From Streptomyces fodineus (GTDB taxonomy: Bacteria > Actinomycetota > Actinomycetes > Streptomycetales > Streptomycetaceae), in contig NZ_CP017248.1 of the NCBI RefSeq assembly GCF_001735805.1, forward strand, positions 7,316,001-7,380,000: a stretch of 64,000 nucleotides of DNA, read 5' to 3'. Shown one piece after another: positions 9,952 to 19,778 of this stretch. Position numbers and translations under genes: made by a program. The notes beneath the pieces are model-generated. The model ran no database searches. It was not told the DNA's origin and saw only the letters and a program-made list of their open reading frames with translations. Numbering within the stretch: position 1 is the first letter of the stretch; the number at the start of each line of letters is the position of its first letter.

Positions 9952-12069
9952 ATGGCCGATCCCTCCAGCTACCGCCCCAGGCCGGGTGAGATCCCGGACT
10001 CCCCCGGGGTGTACAGGTTCCGTGACGAGCACCGCCGGGTGATCTACGTCGGAAAGGCGAAAAGCCTGCGTCAGCGCCTGGCGAACTACTTCCAGGACCT
10101 GGCGAACCTGCACCCGCGCACCCGGACGATGGTGACCACCGCCGCGTCCGTGGAGTGGACCGTGGTGTCCACGGAGGTCGAGGCCCTCCAGCTGGAGTAC
10201 TCCTGGATCAAGGAGTACGACCCCCGGTTCAACGTCAAGTACCGCGACGACAAGAGCTACCCGTACCTCGCGGTGACGATGAACGAGGAGTTCCCGCGCG
10301 TGCAGGTGATGCGCGGTCACAAGAAGAAGGGCGTCCGGTACTTCGGGCCGTACGCGCACGCGTGGGCCATCCGGGACACCGTCGACCTGCTGCTGCGCGT
10401 GTTCCCGGTGCGCACCTGCTCGGCCGGTGTGTTCAAGAACGCCGCCCGCACCGACCGCCCCTGCCTGCTCGGCTACATCGGCAAGTGCTCCGCCCCCTGC
10501 GTCGGCCGTATCAGCCCCGAAGACCACCGTGACCTGGCCGAGGAGTTCTGCGACTTCATGGCCGGCCGTACCGGCACCTACCTCCGCCGTCTGGAGAAGC
10601 AGATGATGGTGGCGGCCGAGGAGATGGAGTACGAGCGGGCCGCCCGGCTGCGCGACGACATCGAGGCCCTGAAGAAGGCCATGGAGAAGAATGCCGTCGT
10701 GCTCGCCGACGCGACGGACGCCGACCTGATCGCCGTCGCCGAGGACGAGCTGGAGGCGGCCGTGCAGATCTTCCATGTGCGCGGCGGCCGGGTGCGTGGC
10801 CAGCGCGGCTGGGTGACCGACAAAGTCGAGGAGATCACCACCGGCGCCCTCGTCGAGCACGCCCTGCAACAGCTCTACGGCGAGGAGACCGGGGACGCCG
10901 TCCCCAAGGAGGTCCTCGTCCCGGCGCTGCCCGAGCCCGTCGAGCCGGTCCAGGAGTGGCTGACCGTCCGCCGCGGGGCGAATGTCTCGCTGCGCATCCC
11001 GCAGCGCGGCGACAAGAAGGCGCTCATGGAGACCGTGCAGCGCAATGCCCAGCAGGCCCTCGCGTTGCACAAGACCAAGCGCGCCTCCGACCTGACCACC
11101 CGCTCGCGTGCCCTGGAGGAGATCGCCGAGGCCCTCGACCTGGACAGCGCCCCGCTGCGCATCGAGTGCTACGACATCTCGCATCTCCAGGGGGACGACG
11201 TCGTCGCCTCCATGGTCGTCTTCGAGGACGGCCTGCAGCGCAAGAGCGAGTACCGCCGCTTCCAGATCAAGGGCTTCGCGGGTCAGGACGACGTACGCTC
11301 GATGCACGAGGTGATCTCCCGCCGCTTCAGGCGCTACCTCGCCGAGAAGGAGAAGACGGGGGAGTGGGCCGAGGGCTCCGGCACCGAGGAGGCGCTCATC
11401 GACGGCGACGGCGCGCTCACCGACGGCGATGGGCCGCTCACCGGCACGGAGACGATCACCAACGCCCTCAAGGACGACGACGGCCGCCCCAAGAAGTTCG
11501 CGTACCCGCCCCAGCTGGTCGTCGTCGACGGCGGGCAGCCGCAGGTCGCCGCGGCCCGGCGTGCCCTGGACGAGCTGGGCATCGACGACATCGCCGTCTG
11601 CGGCCTGGCCAAGCGTCTGGAGGAGGTCTGGCTGCCCGGCGAGGACGACCCGGTCGTCCTGCCCCGCACCAGCGAGGGCCTCTACCTGCTCCAGCGCGTA
11701 CGGGACGAGGCCCACCGGTTCGCGATCACCTACCAGCGCACCAAGCGCGCCAAACGCTTTAGGGCCGGCCCCCTGGACGACGTCCCCGGCCTCGGCGAGA
11801 CCCGTAAACACGCGCTCATCAAGCATTTCGGCTCGGTGAAGAAGTTGCGGTCCGCCACAATCGAACAGATCCAGGAGGTGCCCGGGATAGGCCGGAAGAC
11901 GGCCGAGACGATCGCCGCGGCCCTCGCCCAGGTGGCCCCGGCCGCACCCGCCGTGAACACGGCGACTGGAGAGATCATTGATGACGAGGAACCCGATACG
12001 ACGGCGGATTCCTCGGGGGAGCCCGTGACCGCGGGCCTCCCGGACGAACGACGGGGGCAGGAGAGATGA
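9952..12069 (+). CDS. uvrC: Excinuclease ABC subunit C
   Basis: 705-residue dual-incision nuclease of nucleotide excision repair. The N-terminal GIY-YIG domain (SPGVYRFRDEHRRVIYVGKAKSL, residues 19-45) makes the 3' cut. A UVR motif (YERAARLRDDIEALKKAM) near residue 225 contacts UvrB. The RNase H-like UvrC domain (RIECYDISHLQGDD, VVVDGGQPQV) makes the 5' cut, and a tandem HhH pair (VPGLGETRKHALIKHFGS, VPGIGRKTAETIAAAL) binds DNA. An Asp/Gly-rich linker with three short GDG-type repeats (about residues 477-500) interrupts the nuclease domain. There is no Shine-Dalgarno, and the -10 box is 7 nt away, so the mRNA is probably leaderless. It overlaps rapZ by 4 nt (ATGA), heading a four-gene operon. 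Confidence 0.97.
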   Translation: MADPSSYRPRPGEIPDSPGVYRFRDEHRRVIYVGKAKSLRQRLANYFQDLANLHPRTRTMVTTAASVEWTVVSTEVEALQLEYSWIKEYDPRFNVKYRDDKSYPYLAVTMNEEFPRVQVMRGHKKKGVRYFGPYAHAWAIRDTVDLLLRVFPVRTCSAGVFKNAARTDRPCLLGYIGKCSAPCVGRISPEDHRDLAEEFCDFMAGRTGTYLRRLEKQMMVAAEEMEYERAARLRDDIEALKKAMEKNAVVLADATDADLIAVAEDELEAAVQIFHVRGGRVRGQRGWVTDKVEEITTGALVEHALQQLYGEETGDAVPKEVLVPALPEPVEPVQEWLTVRRGANVSLRIPQRGDKKALMETVQRNAQQALALHKTKRASDLTTRSRALEEIAEALDLDSAPLRIECYDISHLQGDDVVASMVVFEDGLQRKSEYRRFQIKGFAGQDDVRSMHEVISRRFRRYLAEKEKTGEWAEGSGTEEALIDGDGALTDGDGPLTGTETITNALKDDDGRPKKFAYPPQLVVVDGGQPQVAAARRALDELGIDDIAVCGLAKRLEEVWLPGEDDPVVLPRTSEGLYLLQRVRDEAHRFAITYQRTKRAKRFRAGPLDDVPGLGETRKHALIKHFGSVKKLRSATIEQIQEVPGIGRKTAETIAAALAQVAPAAPAVNTATGEIIDDEEPDTTADSSGEPVTAGLPDERRGQER

Positions 12070-13085
12070 CCGAGCACGACGCACAGCCCACAGCAGAGCG
12101 AGATCCGGCCCGCACGGAAGCGGGGGAGGATCAGCCACAGTCCGCGGCCGGTGAGCAGCCCGCGGTCGAGGAAAACGGAGCACAGGTGAGCACGGACGGT
12201 ACGCCGGCCGCAGGCCCGGAAGCGGCCATCCCCGAGTTGGTGATCATCTCCGGTATGTCCGGAGCGGGACGGTCGACGGCGGCGAAGTGTCTGGAGGACC
12301 TCGGCTGGTTCGTCGTGGACAACCTCCCGCCCGCCCTCATCCCCACCATGGTGGAGCTGGGCGCCCGCTCGCAGGGCAACGTGGCGCGGATCGCGGTCGT
12401 CGTGGACGTACGCGGCCGGCGCTTCTTCGACAACCTGCGGGAATCCCTCGCCGACCTCGACAGCCGGGGCGTCACGCGCCGGATCGTCTTCCTGGAGTCC
12501 TCCGACGACGCCCTGGTACGCCGCTTCGAGTCGGTGCGCCGGCCGCACCCCCTCCAGGGCGACGGCCGCATCGTCGACGGCATCGCCGCCGAGCGCGAGC
12601 TGCTGCGTGAGCTGCGCGGCGACGCCGACCTGGTGATCGACACCTCCAGCCTGAACGTGCACGAGCTGCGCGCCAAGATGGACGCCCAGTTCGCCGGCGA
12701 GGAGGAGCCGGAGCTGCGGGCCACCGTGATGTCCTTCGGCTTCAAGTACGGCCTCCCGGTCGACGCCGACCTGGTCGCGGACATGCGGTTCCTGCCCAAC
12801 CCGCACTGGGTCCCGGAGCTGCGCCCGTACACCGGCATCAACGAGGAGGTCGCCGCCTATGTCTTCAACCAGCCCGGCGCGAAGGAGTTCCTCGACAGGT
12901 ACGCCGAACTGCTGCGGCTGATCGCGGCCGGCTACCGGCGCGAGGGCAAGCGGTATGTGACCATCGCCATCGGCTGTACGGGCGGCAAGCACCGCTCGGT
13001 CGCGATGTCGGAGAAGCTCGCCGCGCGCCTGGCGGCCGAGGGTGTGGAGACGGTGGTCGTACACCGGGACATGGGACGGGAATGA
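12066..13085 (+). CDS. rapZ: RNase adapter / nucleotide-binding protein RapZ (YvcJ)
   Basis: 339 residues. The first 55 or so are a low-complexity, Glu/Ala/Pro-rich extension before the P-loop GMSGAGRSTAAKCLEDLGWFVVDNLPP at about residue 60. The C-terminal domain carries SFGFKYGLPVDADLVADMRFLPNPHW and the phosphate-binding IAIGCTGGKHRSVAMSE signature of the family. In E. coli RapZ directs GlmZ RNA decay; in Gram-positives YvcJ has NTPase activity and links to competence and carbon metabolism. Substrate RNA in Streptomyces is unknown. The ribosome site AGGAGAG lies inside the uvrC end. ATGA overlaps occur with both uvrC and yvcK, so expression is coupled. Confidence 0.95.
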   Translation: MTEHDAQPTAERDPARTEAGEDQPQSAAGEQPAVEENGAQVSTDGTPAAGPEAAIPELVIISGMSGAGRSTAAKCLEDLGWFVVDNLPPALIPTMVELGARSQGNVARIAVVVDVRGRRFFDNLRESLADLDSRGVTRRIVFLESSDDALVRRFESVRRPHPLQGDGRIVDGIAAERELLRELRGDADLVIDTSSLNVHELRAKMDAQFAGEEEPELRATVMSFGFKYGLPVDADLVADMRFLPNPHWVPELRPYTGINEEVAAYVFNQPGAKEFLDRYAELLRLIAAGYRREGKRYVTIAIGCTGGKHRSVAMSEKLAARLAAEGVETVVVHRDMGRE

Positions 13086-14176
13086 CGGAACGTACCACGC
13101 GGCTCAGCCGGTTGCGCCGGATGGTGCCGGAGGGGCGCTCGGGCCGTACGGCCGCCGAGTCCCGGCCGGTCCGCCCCGCCGAGATCCGTGGCGGCCGGCC
13201 CCGCCGCCGGGGCGCGCAGCCCAAGGTGGTGGCGCTCGGCGGCGGCATGGGCCTGTCCGCCTCGCTCGCCGCGCTGCGCCGGATCACCGGTGACCTCACC
13301 GCCGTCGTCACCGTGGCCGACGACGGCGGCTCCAGCGGCCGGCTGCGCGACGAGCTGGGTGTGCTGCCGCCCGGCGACCTGCGCAAGGCGCTGGCCGCGC
13401 TGTGCGGCGACGACGAGTGGGGCCAGACCTGGGCCCGGGTCATCCAGCACCGCTTCCAGTCCAAGGGCGAGCTGCACGAGCACGCGGTCGGCAATCTGCT
13501 GATCGTCGCCCTGTGGGAGCAGCTCGGCGACCATGTGCAGGCGCTGGACCTGGTCGGCAAGCTGCTCGGCGCGCACGGGCGCGTGCTGCCCATGTCCGCC
13601 GTACCGCTGGAGCTGCAGGCCCTGGTCAAGGGGCACGACCCGGAGCACCCGGACGACGTGGACACGGTGCGCGGACAGGCGAACGTCGCCCTGACGCCGG
13701 GCGAGGTCCAGTCGGTGCACCTGGTGCCGCACGACCCGCCGGCCGTGCCCGAGGCCGTGGCGGCGGTCCTGGACGCGGACTGGGTGGTGCTCGGCCCCGG
13801 CTCCTGGTTCTCCTCGGTGATCCCGCACCTGCTCGTCCCCGAACTGCTGGACGCCCTCACGGATACCAAGGCGCGCAAGGTGCTGTCACTCAACCTCGCC
13901 CCGCAGCCGGGAGAAACAGAGGGCTTCTCCCCGCAGCGTCATTTGGAGGTTTTGGGGCGACACGCCCCTAAACTCGCCCTGGACGTGGTGCTGGCCGACG
14001 AGGCCGCCGTGCCCGACCGCGACTTGCTCACCGAGGCCGCCAAACGGCTGGGAGCCGCGGTCGAGCTGGCGCCGGTGGCCCGGACCGATGGATCACCCCG
14101 GCATGATCCGGAGCTGTTGGCCGCCGCGTACGACCGTATTTTTCGGATGCATGGAAGGATCGGCCCATGGCGATGA
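13082..14176 (+). CDS. yvcK: YvcK/CofD-family protein (gluconeogenesis factor)
   Basis: 364 residues with a basic N-terminal extension of about 45 residues. The CofD-like core follows: VVALGGGMGLSASLAALRRIT, VTVADDGGSSGRLRDELGVLPPGDLRKALAAL, HEHAVGNLLIVALWE and DWVVLGPGSWFSSVIPHLLVPEL. The family binds UDP-sugars and is needed for growth on gluconeogenic carbon sources and for cell shape in Bacillus; it lacks CofD's transferase chemistry. Overlaps of 4 nt with rapZ and 10 nt with whiA show strict operon structure, conserved across Gram-positives. Confidence 0.95.
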   Translation: MTERTTRLSRLRRMVPEGRSGRTAAESRPVRPAEIRGGRPRRRGAQPKVVALGGGMGLSASLAALRRITGDLTAVVTVADDGGSSGRLRDELGVLPPGDLRKALAALCGDDEWGQTWARVIQHRFQSKGELHEHAVGNLLIVALWEQLGDHVQALDLVGKLLGAHGRVLPMSAVPLELQALVKGHDPEHPDDVDTVRGQANVALTPGEVQSVHLVPHDPPAVPEAVAAVLDADWVVLGPGSWFSSVIPHLLVPELLDALTDTKARKVLSLNLAPQPGETEGFSPQRHLEVLGRHAPKLALDVVLADEAAVPDRDLLTEAAKRLGAAVELAPVARTDGSPRHDPELLAAAYDRIFRMHGRIGPWR

Positions 14177-15156
14177 CGGCAGCGGTGAAGGACGAGATCT
14201 CCCGGCTACCCGTCACCCGGACCTGCTGCAGGAAGGCGGAGGTCTCCGCCATTCTGCGGTTCGCCGGCGGCCTTCACCTGGTGAGTGGGCACATCGTGAT
14301 CGAGGCGGAGCTGGACACCGCGATGGCGGCCCGCCGTCTCAAACGGGACATCCTGGAGATCTTCGGCCACAGCTCCGAGCTGATCGTGATGGCGCCCGGC
14401 GGGCTGCGGCGCGGCTCGCGGTACGTCGTCCGGGTCGTCGCGGGCGGTGACCAGCTGGCCCGCCAGACGGGGCTCGTCGACGGCCGGGGCCGCCCGATCC
14501 GGGGCCTCCCCCCGCAGGTGGTCTCCGGGGCCACCTGTGACGCGGAGGCGGCCTGGCGCGGCGCCTTCCTGGCGCACGGTTCGCTGACCGAGCCCGGTCG
14601 TTCCTCCTCCCTGGAGGTGACCTGCCCGGGTCCGGAGGCCGCGCTCGCGCTGGTCGGCGCCGCCCGCCGGCTGTCGATCGCCGCGAAGGCCCGTGAGGTG
14701 CGGGGCGTGGACCGGGTCGTGGTCCGCGACGGCGACGCGATCGGCGCGCTGCTGACCCGGCTCGGCGCGCACGAGTCGGTGCTGGCCTGGGAGGAGCGCC
14801 GGATGCGCCGCGAGGTGCGGGCCACGGCCAACCGGCTCGCCAACTTCGACGACGCCAACCTGCGCCGCTCGGCCCGGGCCGCCGTGGCAGCCGGTGCGCG
14901 GGTGCAGCGGGCGCTGGAGATCCTGGGCGAGGAGGTCCCCGAGCACCTCGCCGCCGCCGGCCGGCTCCGCATGGAGCACAAGCAGGCCTCCCTGGAGGAG
15001 CTGGGCGCGCTCGCCGACCCGCCGCTGACGAAGGACGCGGTCGCGGGCCGTATCCGCCGACTGCTGGCGATGGCCGACAAGCGCGCCGCCGACCTGGGCA
15101 TCCCGGGTACGGAGGCCAACCTCACCGAGGAGCTGGCGGACAACCTGGCCGGCTGA
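14167..15156 (+). CDS. whiA: Sporulation regulator WhiA
   Basis: 329 residues from ATG 14167 after GGAAGGATC. The N-terminal two thirds form the degenerate LAGLIDADG endonuclease-like fold (starting KDEISRLPVTRTCCRKAEVSAILRFAGGLH) and the C-terminal third the HTH (RMEHKQASLEELGALADPPLTKDAVAGRIRRLLAMADKRA). In Streptomyces WhiA works with WhiB to switch aerial hyphae from growth to septation. It has no nuclease activity. It is the last gene of the uvrC operon and is followed by a hairpin. Besides the operon promoter, a second promoter inside yvcK is known for some streptomycetes, but I could not place one here. Confidence 0.97.
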   Translation: MAMTAAVKDEISRLPVTRTCCRKAEVSAILRFAGGLHLVSGHIVIEAELDTAMAARRLKRDILEIFGHSSELIVMAPGGLRRGSRYVVRVVAGGDQLARQTGLVDGRGRPIRGLPPQVVSGATCDAEAAWRGAFLAHGSLTEPGRSSSLEVTCPGPEAALALVGAARRLSIAAKAREVRGVDRVVVRDGDAIGALLTRLGAHESVLAWEERRMRREVRATANRLANFDDANLRRSARAAVAAGARVQRALEILGEEVPEHLAAAGRLRMEHKQASLEELGALADPPLTKDAVAGRIRRLLAMADKRAADLGIPGTEANLTEELADNLAG

Positions 15157-15179
15157 CCGGCCCGCGTCAACGGGCCGGT
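15156..15179 (+). terminator. Hairpin after whiA
   Basis: ACCGGCCCG / CGGGCCGGT arms with a 6-nt loop begin at the last base of the whiA stop. No T-tract follows, which is usual for this genome type. Confidence 0.75.
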
Positions 15180-15328
15180 GCCGGGGCCCGGTTGGGGCTT
15201 CGGCACCGACCCTCCTCCTACCTGACGAACCTCACTCACTGGCTGTGAAGCGCCCTTGACTCGATCATGCACTGACATGAACCTGGCAGCCTGTTCGCCA
15301 CTGTGGCGGACCACCGCTAGGGGGGTTC

Positions 15329-18283
15329 ATGAGACATAGAGCGAGATCGATCCTCGCTGTCGGCGCGCTCCTGATCGGCGGAGCGAGCCTCGCACCCATG
15401 GCCCGGGCGCAGAGCGGAAGTCCGGCGAAGCCCGATCCGGGCGAGGTCAAGGTCTTCCGTGCCGAGGTCACCAAGGCGCAGATCCCACTGCTTCTCCGGG
15501 CCGGCCAGGACGGTGACGAACTCGCCGAGCAGGGCATGAGGGGCGGCAAGTCCGAGGTCGAGGTCTACCTCACCGACGAGCAGGCCGCGAAGCTCCGCAA
15601 ACAGGGCGTCGACCTCATCGAGCACAGGGTCTCGGCCAAGGCCCAGGCGCTCGTCCAGAAGGCGTCCCAGGGCGTCTTCCGCCCCTACGGCGGCAGCGGC
15701 GGGCTCAAGGAGGAGATCCTCAGGACCGCCCAGGCCAACCCCGGCCTGACCAAGGTCGAGTCCATCGGCAAGACGGTCAACGGGCAGGACATCCTCGCAC
15801 TCAAGCTGACCCGGGACGCCAGGAAGACCAAGGACGGCTCCAAGCCGTCGGTGCTGTATCTGTCCAACCAGCACGCGCGCGAGTGGATCACACCGGAGAT
15901 GACCCGGCGTCTGATGCACTACTACCTGGACCACTACAAGACCGATCAGCGCATCCGAAGGATCGTCGATACGACCGAGCTGTGGTTCGTCATCTCGGCG
16001 AACCCCGACGGCTACGACTACACGTTCAAGAACTCCACGACCCGCCTGTGGCGCAAGAACCTGCGCGACGTCAACGGCGACGGCGTGATCGGCACGGGCG
16101 ACGGCGTCGACCTCAACCGCAACTTCCCCTACAAGTGGGGCTACGACGACGAGGGTTCGTCCCCCAACCCCACCAGCGAGACCTACCGCGGCGCGAGTCC
16201 CGAGTCCGAGCCCGAGACCAAGGCGCTGGACGGTTTCGAAAAGCGCGTCGGCTTCCGGTACGCCGTCAACTACCACTCCGCCGCCGAACTCCTCCTCTAC
16301 GGCGTCGGCTGGCAGGTCGCCACTCCCACCCCGGACGACGTCGTCTACAAGGCGCTCGCCGGCACCCCCGGCAACCCGGCCATCCCCGGCTACCATTCGC
16401 AGCTCTCCTCGGAGCTGTACACCACCAACGGCGAGGCGGACGGGCACGCGTCGAACGTCGACGGCGTCGCGATGTTCACCCCCGAGATGTCGACCTGCCA
16501 GACCGCGTCGAACGTCGACCCGAGCGACGCCTGGAAGCCCGAGGACTGCCAGTCGGTCTTCAACTTCCCCGACGACGAGAAGCTGATCCAGCAGGAGTTC
16601 ACCAAGAACATCCCGTTCGCGCTCTCCGTTGCCGAGACCGCCGTACACCCGGACAGGCCGGTCTCCTCGGTCGGGCTGAGCGCCGCCGACTTCACCCCGG
16701 CCGCGTTCTCCACGTCGTACTCCCGGGGCGCGGACCAGGAGGTCTCCGTCGTCGTCCGCAAGGCGCTCGGCGACAAGGAGCTGAAGTACCGCGTCAACGG
16801 CGGCCGCGTCCTCGGCCGAACGCTCCGGCACTGGAAGGGCGGCCGGGTCTACGGCGGCAAGGACGACCTGTACTTCGACGAGTACCGGGCCAAGGTGCGA
16901 GGCGGCGGGCCGGGCGACAAGGTCGAGGTGTGGTTCACCGGCGAGACGAAGGGCGGCAGGAAGGTCTCCAGCTCGCACTTCACCTACACCGTCGCCGAGC
17001 GGCCGCAGGCCGACACGCTCGTCGTCGCCGAGGAGGGCACGGCGGCCACGCAGGCCCAGAAGTACGTGGACGCGGTCCAGGCGGCCGGGCACAGGGCGAT
17101 CGTGTGGGACGTGGCCACGCAGGGCGCCCCGGACGCGCTCGGCGTGCTGAAGCACTTCCGGACGGTCGTGCACTACTCGGGCGCGAACGGCCCCGCCAAC
17201 GCCACCCAGCTCCAGCTGCGCGCCTACCTCAACGAGGGCGGCCGGCTGATCGAGGCCGGTGAACTGGCCGGCGGCAGCGTCGACCTCGGCGGCGGCAGCC
17301 TCTCGGACGACTTCAGCCAGTACTACCTGGGCGCCTACAGCCGTACGTCGACCAAGGGAGCCACCGGCTTCACCGGCTCCGGCCCCCTGGGCGGCTTCAC
17401 CGGCGCCCTCGGCGACGCGCCCGGCAACCCGCTGGACAAGGCCGGTACCTACGGCGTCACCTCCGAGGAGCTGCCGGTGGCCACGTACCCGCAGTTCAAG
17501 AGCGCGGGCGCGGGCCGGTTCGCGGGGACCGTCAACCCGTACGGGCCGTACTCCGGGTCGTACATGGCCGCCGCCGTGCACACGGACGACGCCTACAAGC
17601 GTCTCACCCGCACCATCGACCTCACCGGTGTCAGCGCCACCGACAAGCCGGCCCTGAACATGCGGCTGCTGTGGGACACCGAGCCGGGGTACGACCACGC
17701 GGTCCTCGAGGCGCACACCGTGGGCGCCGACGACTGGACGACCCTGCCGGAGGCCGGGGGCGTCACGAAGACGACGGTGCCGGCGGACTGCGGGCAGGGC
17801 TTCCTGATCGCCGAACACCCGTGGCTGAAGCACTATCTGACGCTCGCGGACAACGCCTGCACGGCGAAGGGCACCACCGGCTCCTGGAACAGCCTCACCG
17901 GCAGCTCCGGCGGCTGGCAGCAGGTCGGCTTCGATCTGAGCGCCTACGCCGGGAAGTCCGTCGAGGTCTCGATCAGCTACATCACCGACCCCGGCACCGG
18001 CGGACACGGCGTCCTCGCCGACGACGCCTCGCTCGTCGTCGGCGGCACCGCGAAGCAGACCGAGGGATTCGAGACGTCCCTCGGCGCCTGGCACGTGCCC
18101 GGACCGCCCGCGGGCAGCCCGCCCGTCCTGAAGGACTGGGCGCGCTCCGGGACGCTGTTCCAGACCTATGGCGCGGTCACCACGGACGACACCGTGCTGC
18201 TCGGGTTCGGCCTGGAGCAGGTGTCGTCGGCGGCCGATCGGGCAGCCCTGGTGAAGAAGGCGTTCGCGGCGCTCGGCGGGTGA
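15329..18283 (+). CDS. Secreted zinc carboxypeptidase, M14 family, multidomain
   Basis: 984 residues, with an N-terminal Sec signal peptide (cleavage after MARAQ region, about residue 27) and AGGGGGG ribosome site. After a propeptide-like segment, the M14 domain carries HAREW (zinc ligands H182 and E185), NPDGYDYTF, the RNFPYKWG Arg/Asn substrate pair, and VNYHSAAELL with third ligand H316; the catalytic Glu is in the FTPEMST region. The C-terminal half (about 560-970) resembles secreted immune-inhibitor-A-type beta modules, with PGYDHAVLEAHTVGADDWTTLPE and GFETSLGAWHV carbohydrate-binding-like strands. It probably degrades extracellular peptides. Stand-alone, between two hairpins. Unusually long compared with single-domain M14 enzymes of about 400 residues. 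Confidence 0.9.
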   Translation: MRHRARSILAVGALLIGGASLAPMARAQSGSPAKPDPGEVKVFRAEVTKAQIPLLLRAGQDGDELAEQGMRGGKSEVEVYLTDEQAAKLRKQGVDLIEHRVSAKAQALVQKASQGVFRPYGGSGGLKEEILRTAQANPGLTKVESIGKTVNGQDILALKLTRDARKTKDGSKPSVLYLSNQHAREWITPEMTRRLMHYYLDHYKTDQRIRRIVDTTELWFVISANPDGYDYTFKNSTTRLWRKNLRDVNGDGVIGTGDGVDLNRNFPYKWGYDDEGSSPNPTSETYRGASPESEPETKALDGFEKRVGFRYAVNYHSAAELLLYGVGWQVATPTPDDVVYKALAGTPGNPAIPGYHSQLSSELYTTNGEADGHASNVDGVAMFTPEMSTCQTASNVDPSDAWKPEDCQSVFNFPDDEKLIQQEFTKNIPFALSVAETAVHPDRPVSSVGLSAADFTPAAFSTSYSRGADQEVSVVVRKALGDKELKYRVNGGRVLGRTLRHWKGGRVYGGKDDLYFDEYRAKVRGGGPGDKVEVWFTGETKGGRKVSSSHFTYTVAERPQADTLVVAEEGTAATQAQKYVDAVQAAGHRAIVWDVATQGAPDALGVLKHFRTVVHYSGANGPANATQLQLRAYLNEGGRLIEAGELAGGSVDLGGGSLSDDFSQYYLGAYSRTSTKGATGFTGSGPLGGFTGALGDAPGNPLDKAGTYGVTSEELPVATYPQFKSAGAGRFAGTVNPYGPYSGSYMAAAVHTDDAYKRLTRTIDLTGVSATDKPALNMRLLWDTEPGYDHAVLEAHTVGADDWTTLPEAGGVTKTTVPADCGQGFLIAEHPWLKHYLTLADNACTAKGTTGSWNSLTGSSGGWQQVGFDLSAYAGKSVEVSISYITDPGTGGHGVLADDASLVVGGTAKQTEGFETSLGAWHVPGPPAGSPPVLKDWARSGTLFQTYGAVTTDDTVLLGFGLEQVSSAADRAALVKKAFAALGG

Positions 18284-18302
18284 GGGGCGCCACGTTGACA
18301 GA

Positions 18303-18335
18303 TCCCGCTCACCTTGTTCCAACAGGTGAGCGGGA
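18303..18335 (+). terminator. Hairpin after the carboxypeptidase gene
   Basis: TCCCGCTCACCT and AGGTGAGCGGGA arms enclose a 9-nt loop. It starts 19 bp after the stop codon. Confidence 0.75.
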
Positions 18336-18626
18336 GCCCTCTCAACGGTGCGTGAAAAGGGTCCCGATCAAGTGAGCCGACCCGCTCACGAACGAGTGAA
18401 GAGAGCGCGAAAACCGCCCGGCATTCCGTACTAAATACGAGTGAATCCACTGTCGATCCGGCACGGTCCGTACCCCTACTGGTGGGTACGGACCGCCTGC
18501 CCGTGTATGGGTCATCTCGATGTCACCCCGGGGCCCGCAGAGAGGTAGGGTCGGGGGTGGTCGGGGACATCCCAAACAGAGCTCGCCGGCACCGCATGGC
18601 CGGCGTACCAACGAGGAGATCGGTTC
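18336..18626 (+). promoter_or_regulatory. gap upstream region with a 12-bp hairpin
   Basis: About 290 bp of non-coding DNA. At 18464-18475 and 18484-18495 are perfect arms CGGTCCGTACCC / GGGTACGGACCG with an 8-nt loop. It lies about 130 bp before the gap start, so it could be an operator or a leader structure. The gap ribosome site GAGGAG is at 18613-18620. The promoter itself is not clear. Confidence 0.45.
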
Positions 18627-19634
<1,008 letters not shown>

Positions 19635-19677
19635 TCGCCGAAGATCGCACCAGCAGGACCTCGAAGTGAGAGCAGGG

Positions 19678-19707
19678 CTCGGACAGCGCACCGGCGCGCT
19701 GTCCGGG
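19678..19707 (+). terminator. Hairpin between gap and pgk
   Basis: GGACAGCGC / GCGCTGTCC arms with flanking pairs and a 6-nt loop. It may attenuate rather than fully stop transcription, as pgk follows in 72 bp. Confidence 0.65.
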
Positions 19708-19778
19708 CCCTGTCTCGCGTACGGATCACGCCCTCATACGATCAGGGGCATCAAGAGCCCTCCTCAGGAGTCCACTCA

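Noticed and set aside
15317..18322. 1001-codon minus-strand frame opposite the carboxypeptidase
   Set aside because: Shadow of the M14 gene, whose zinc motifs and signal peptide prove the coding strand.
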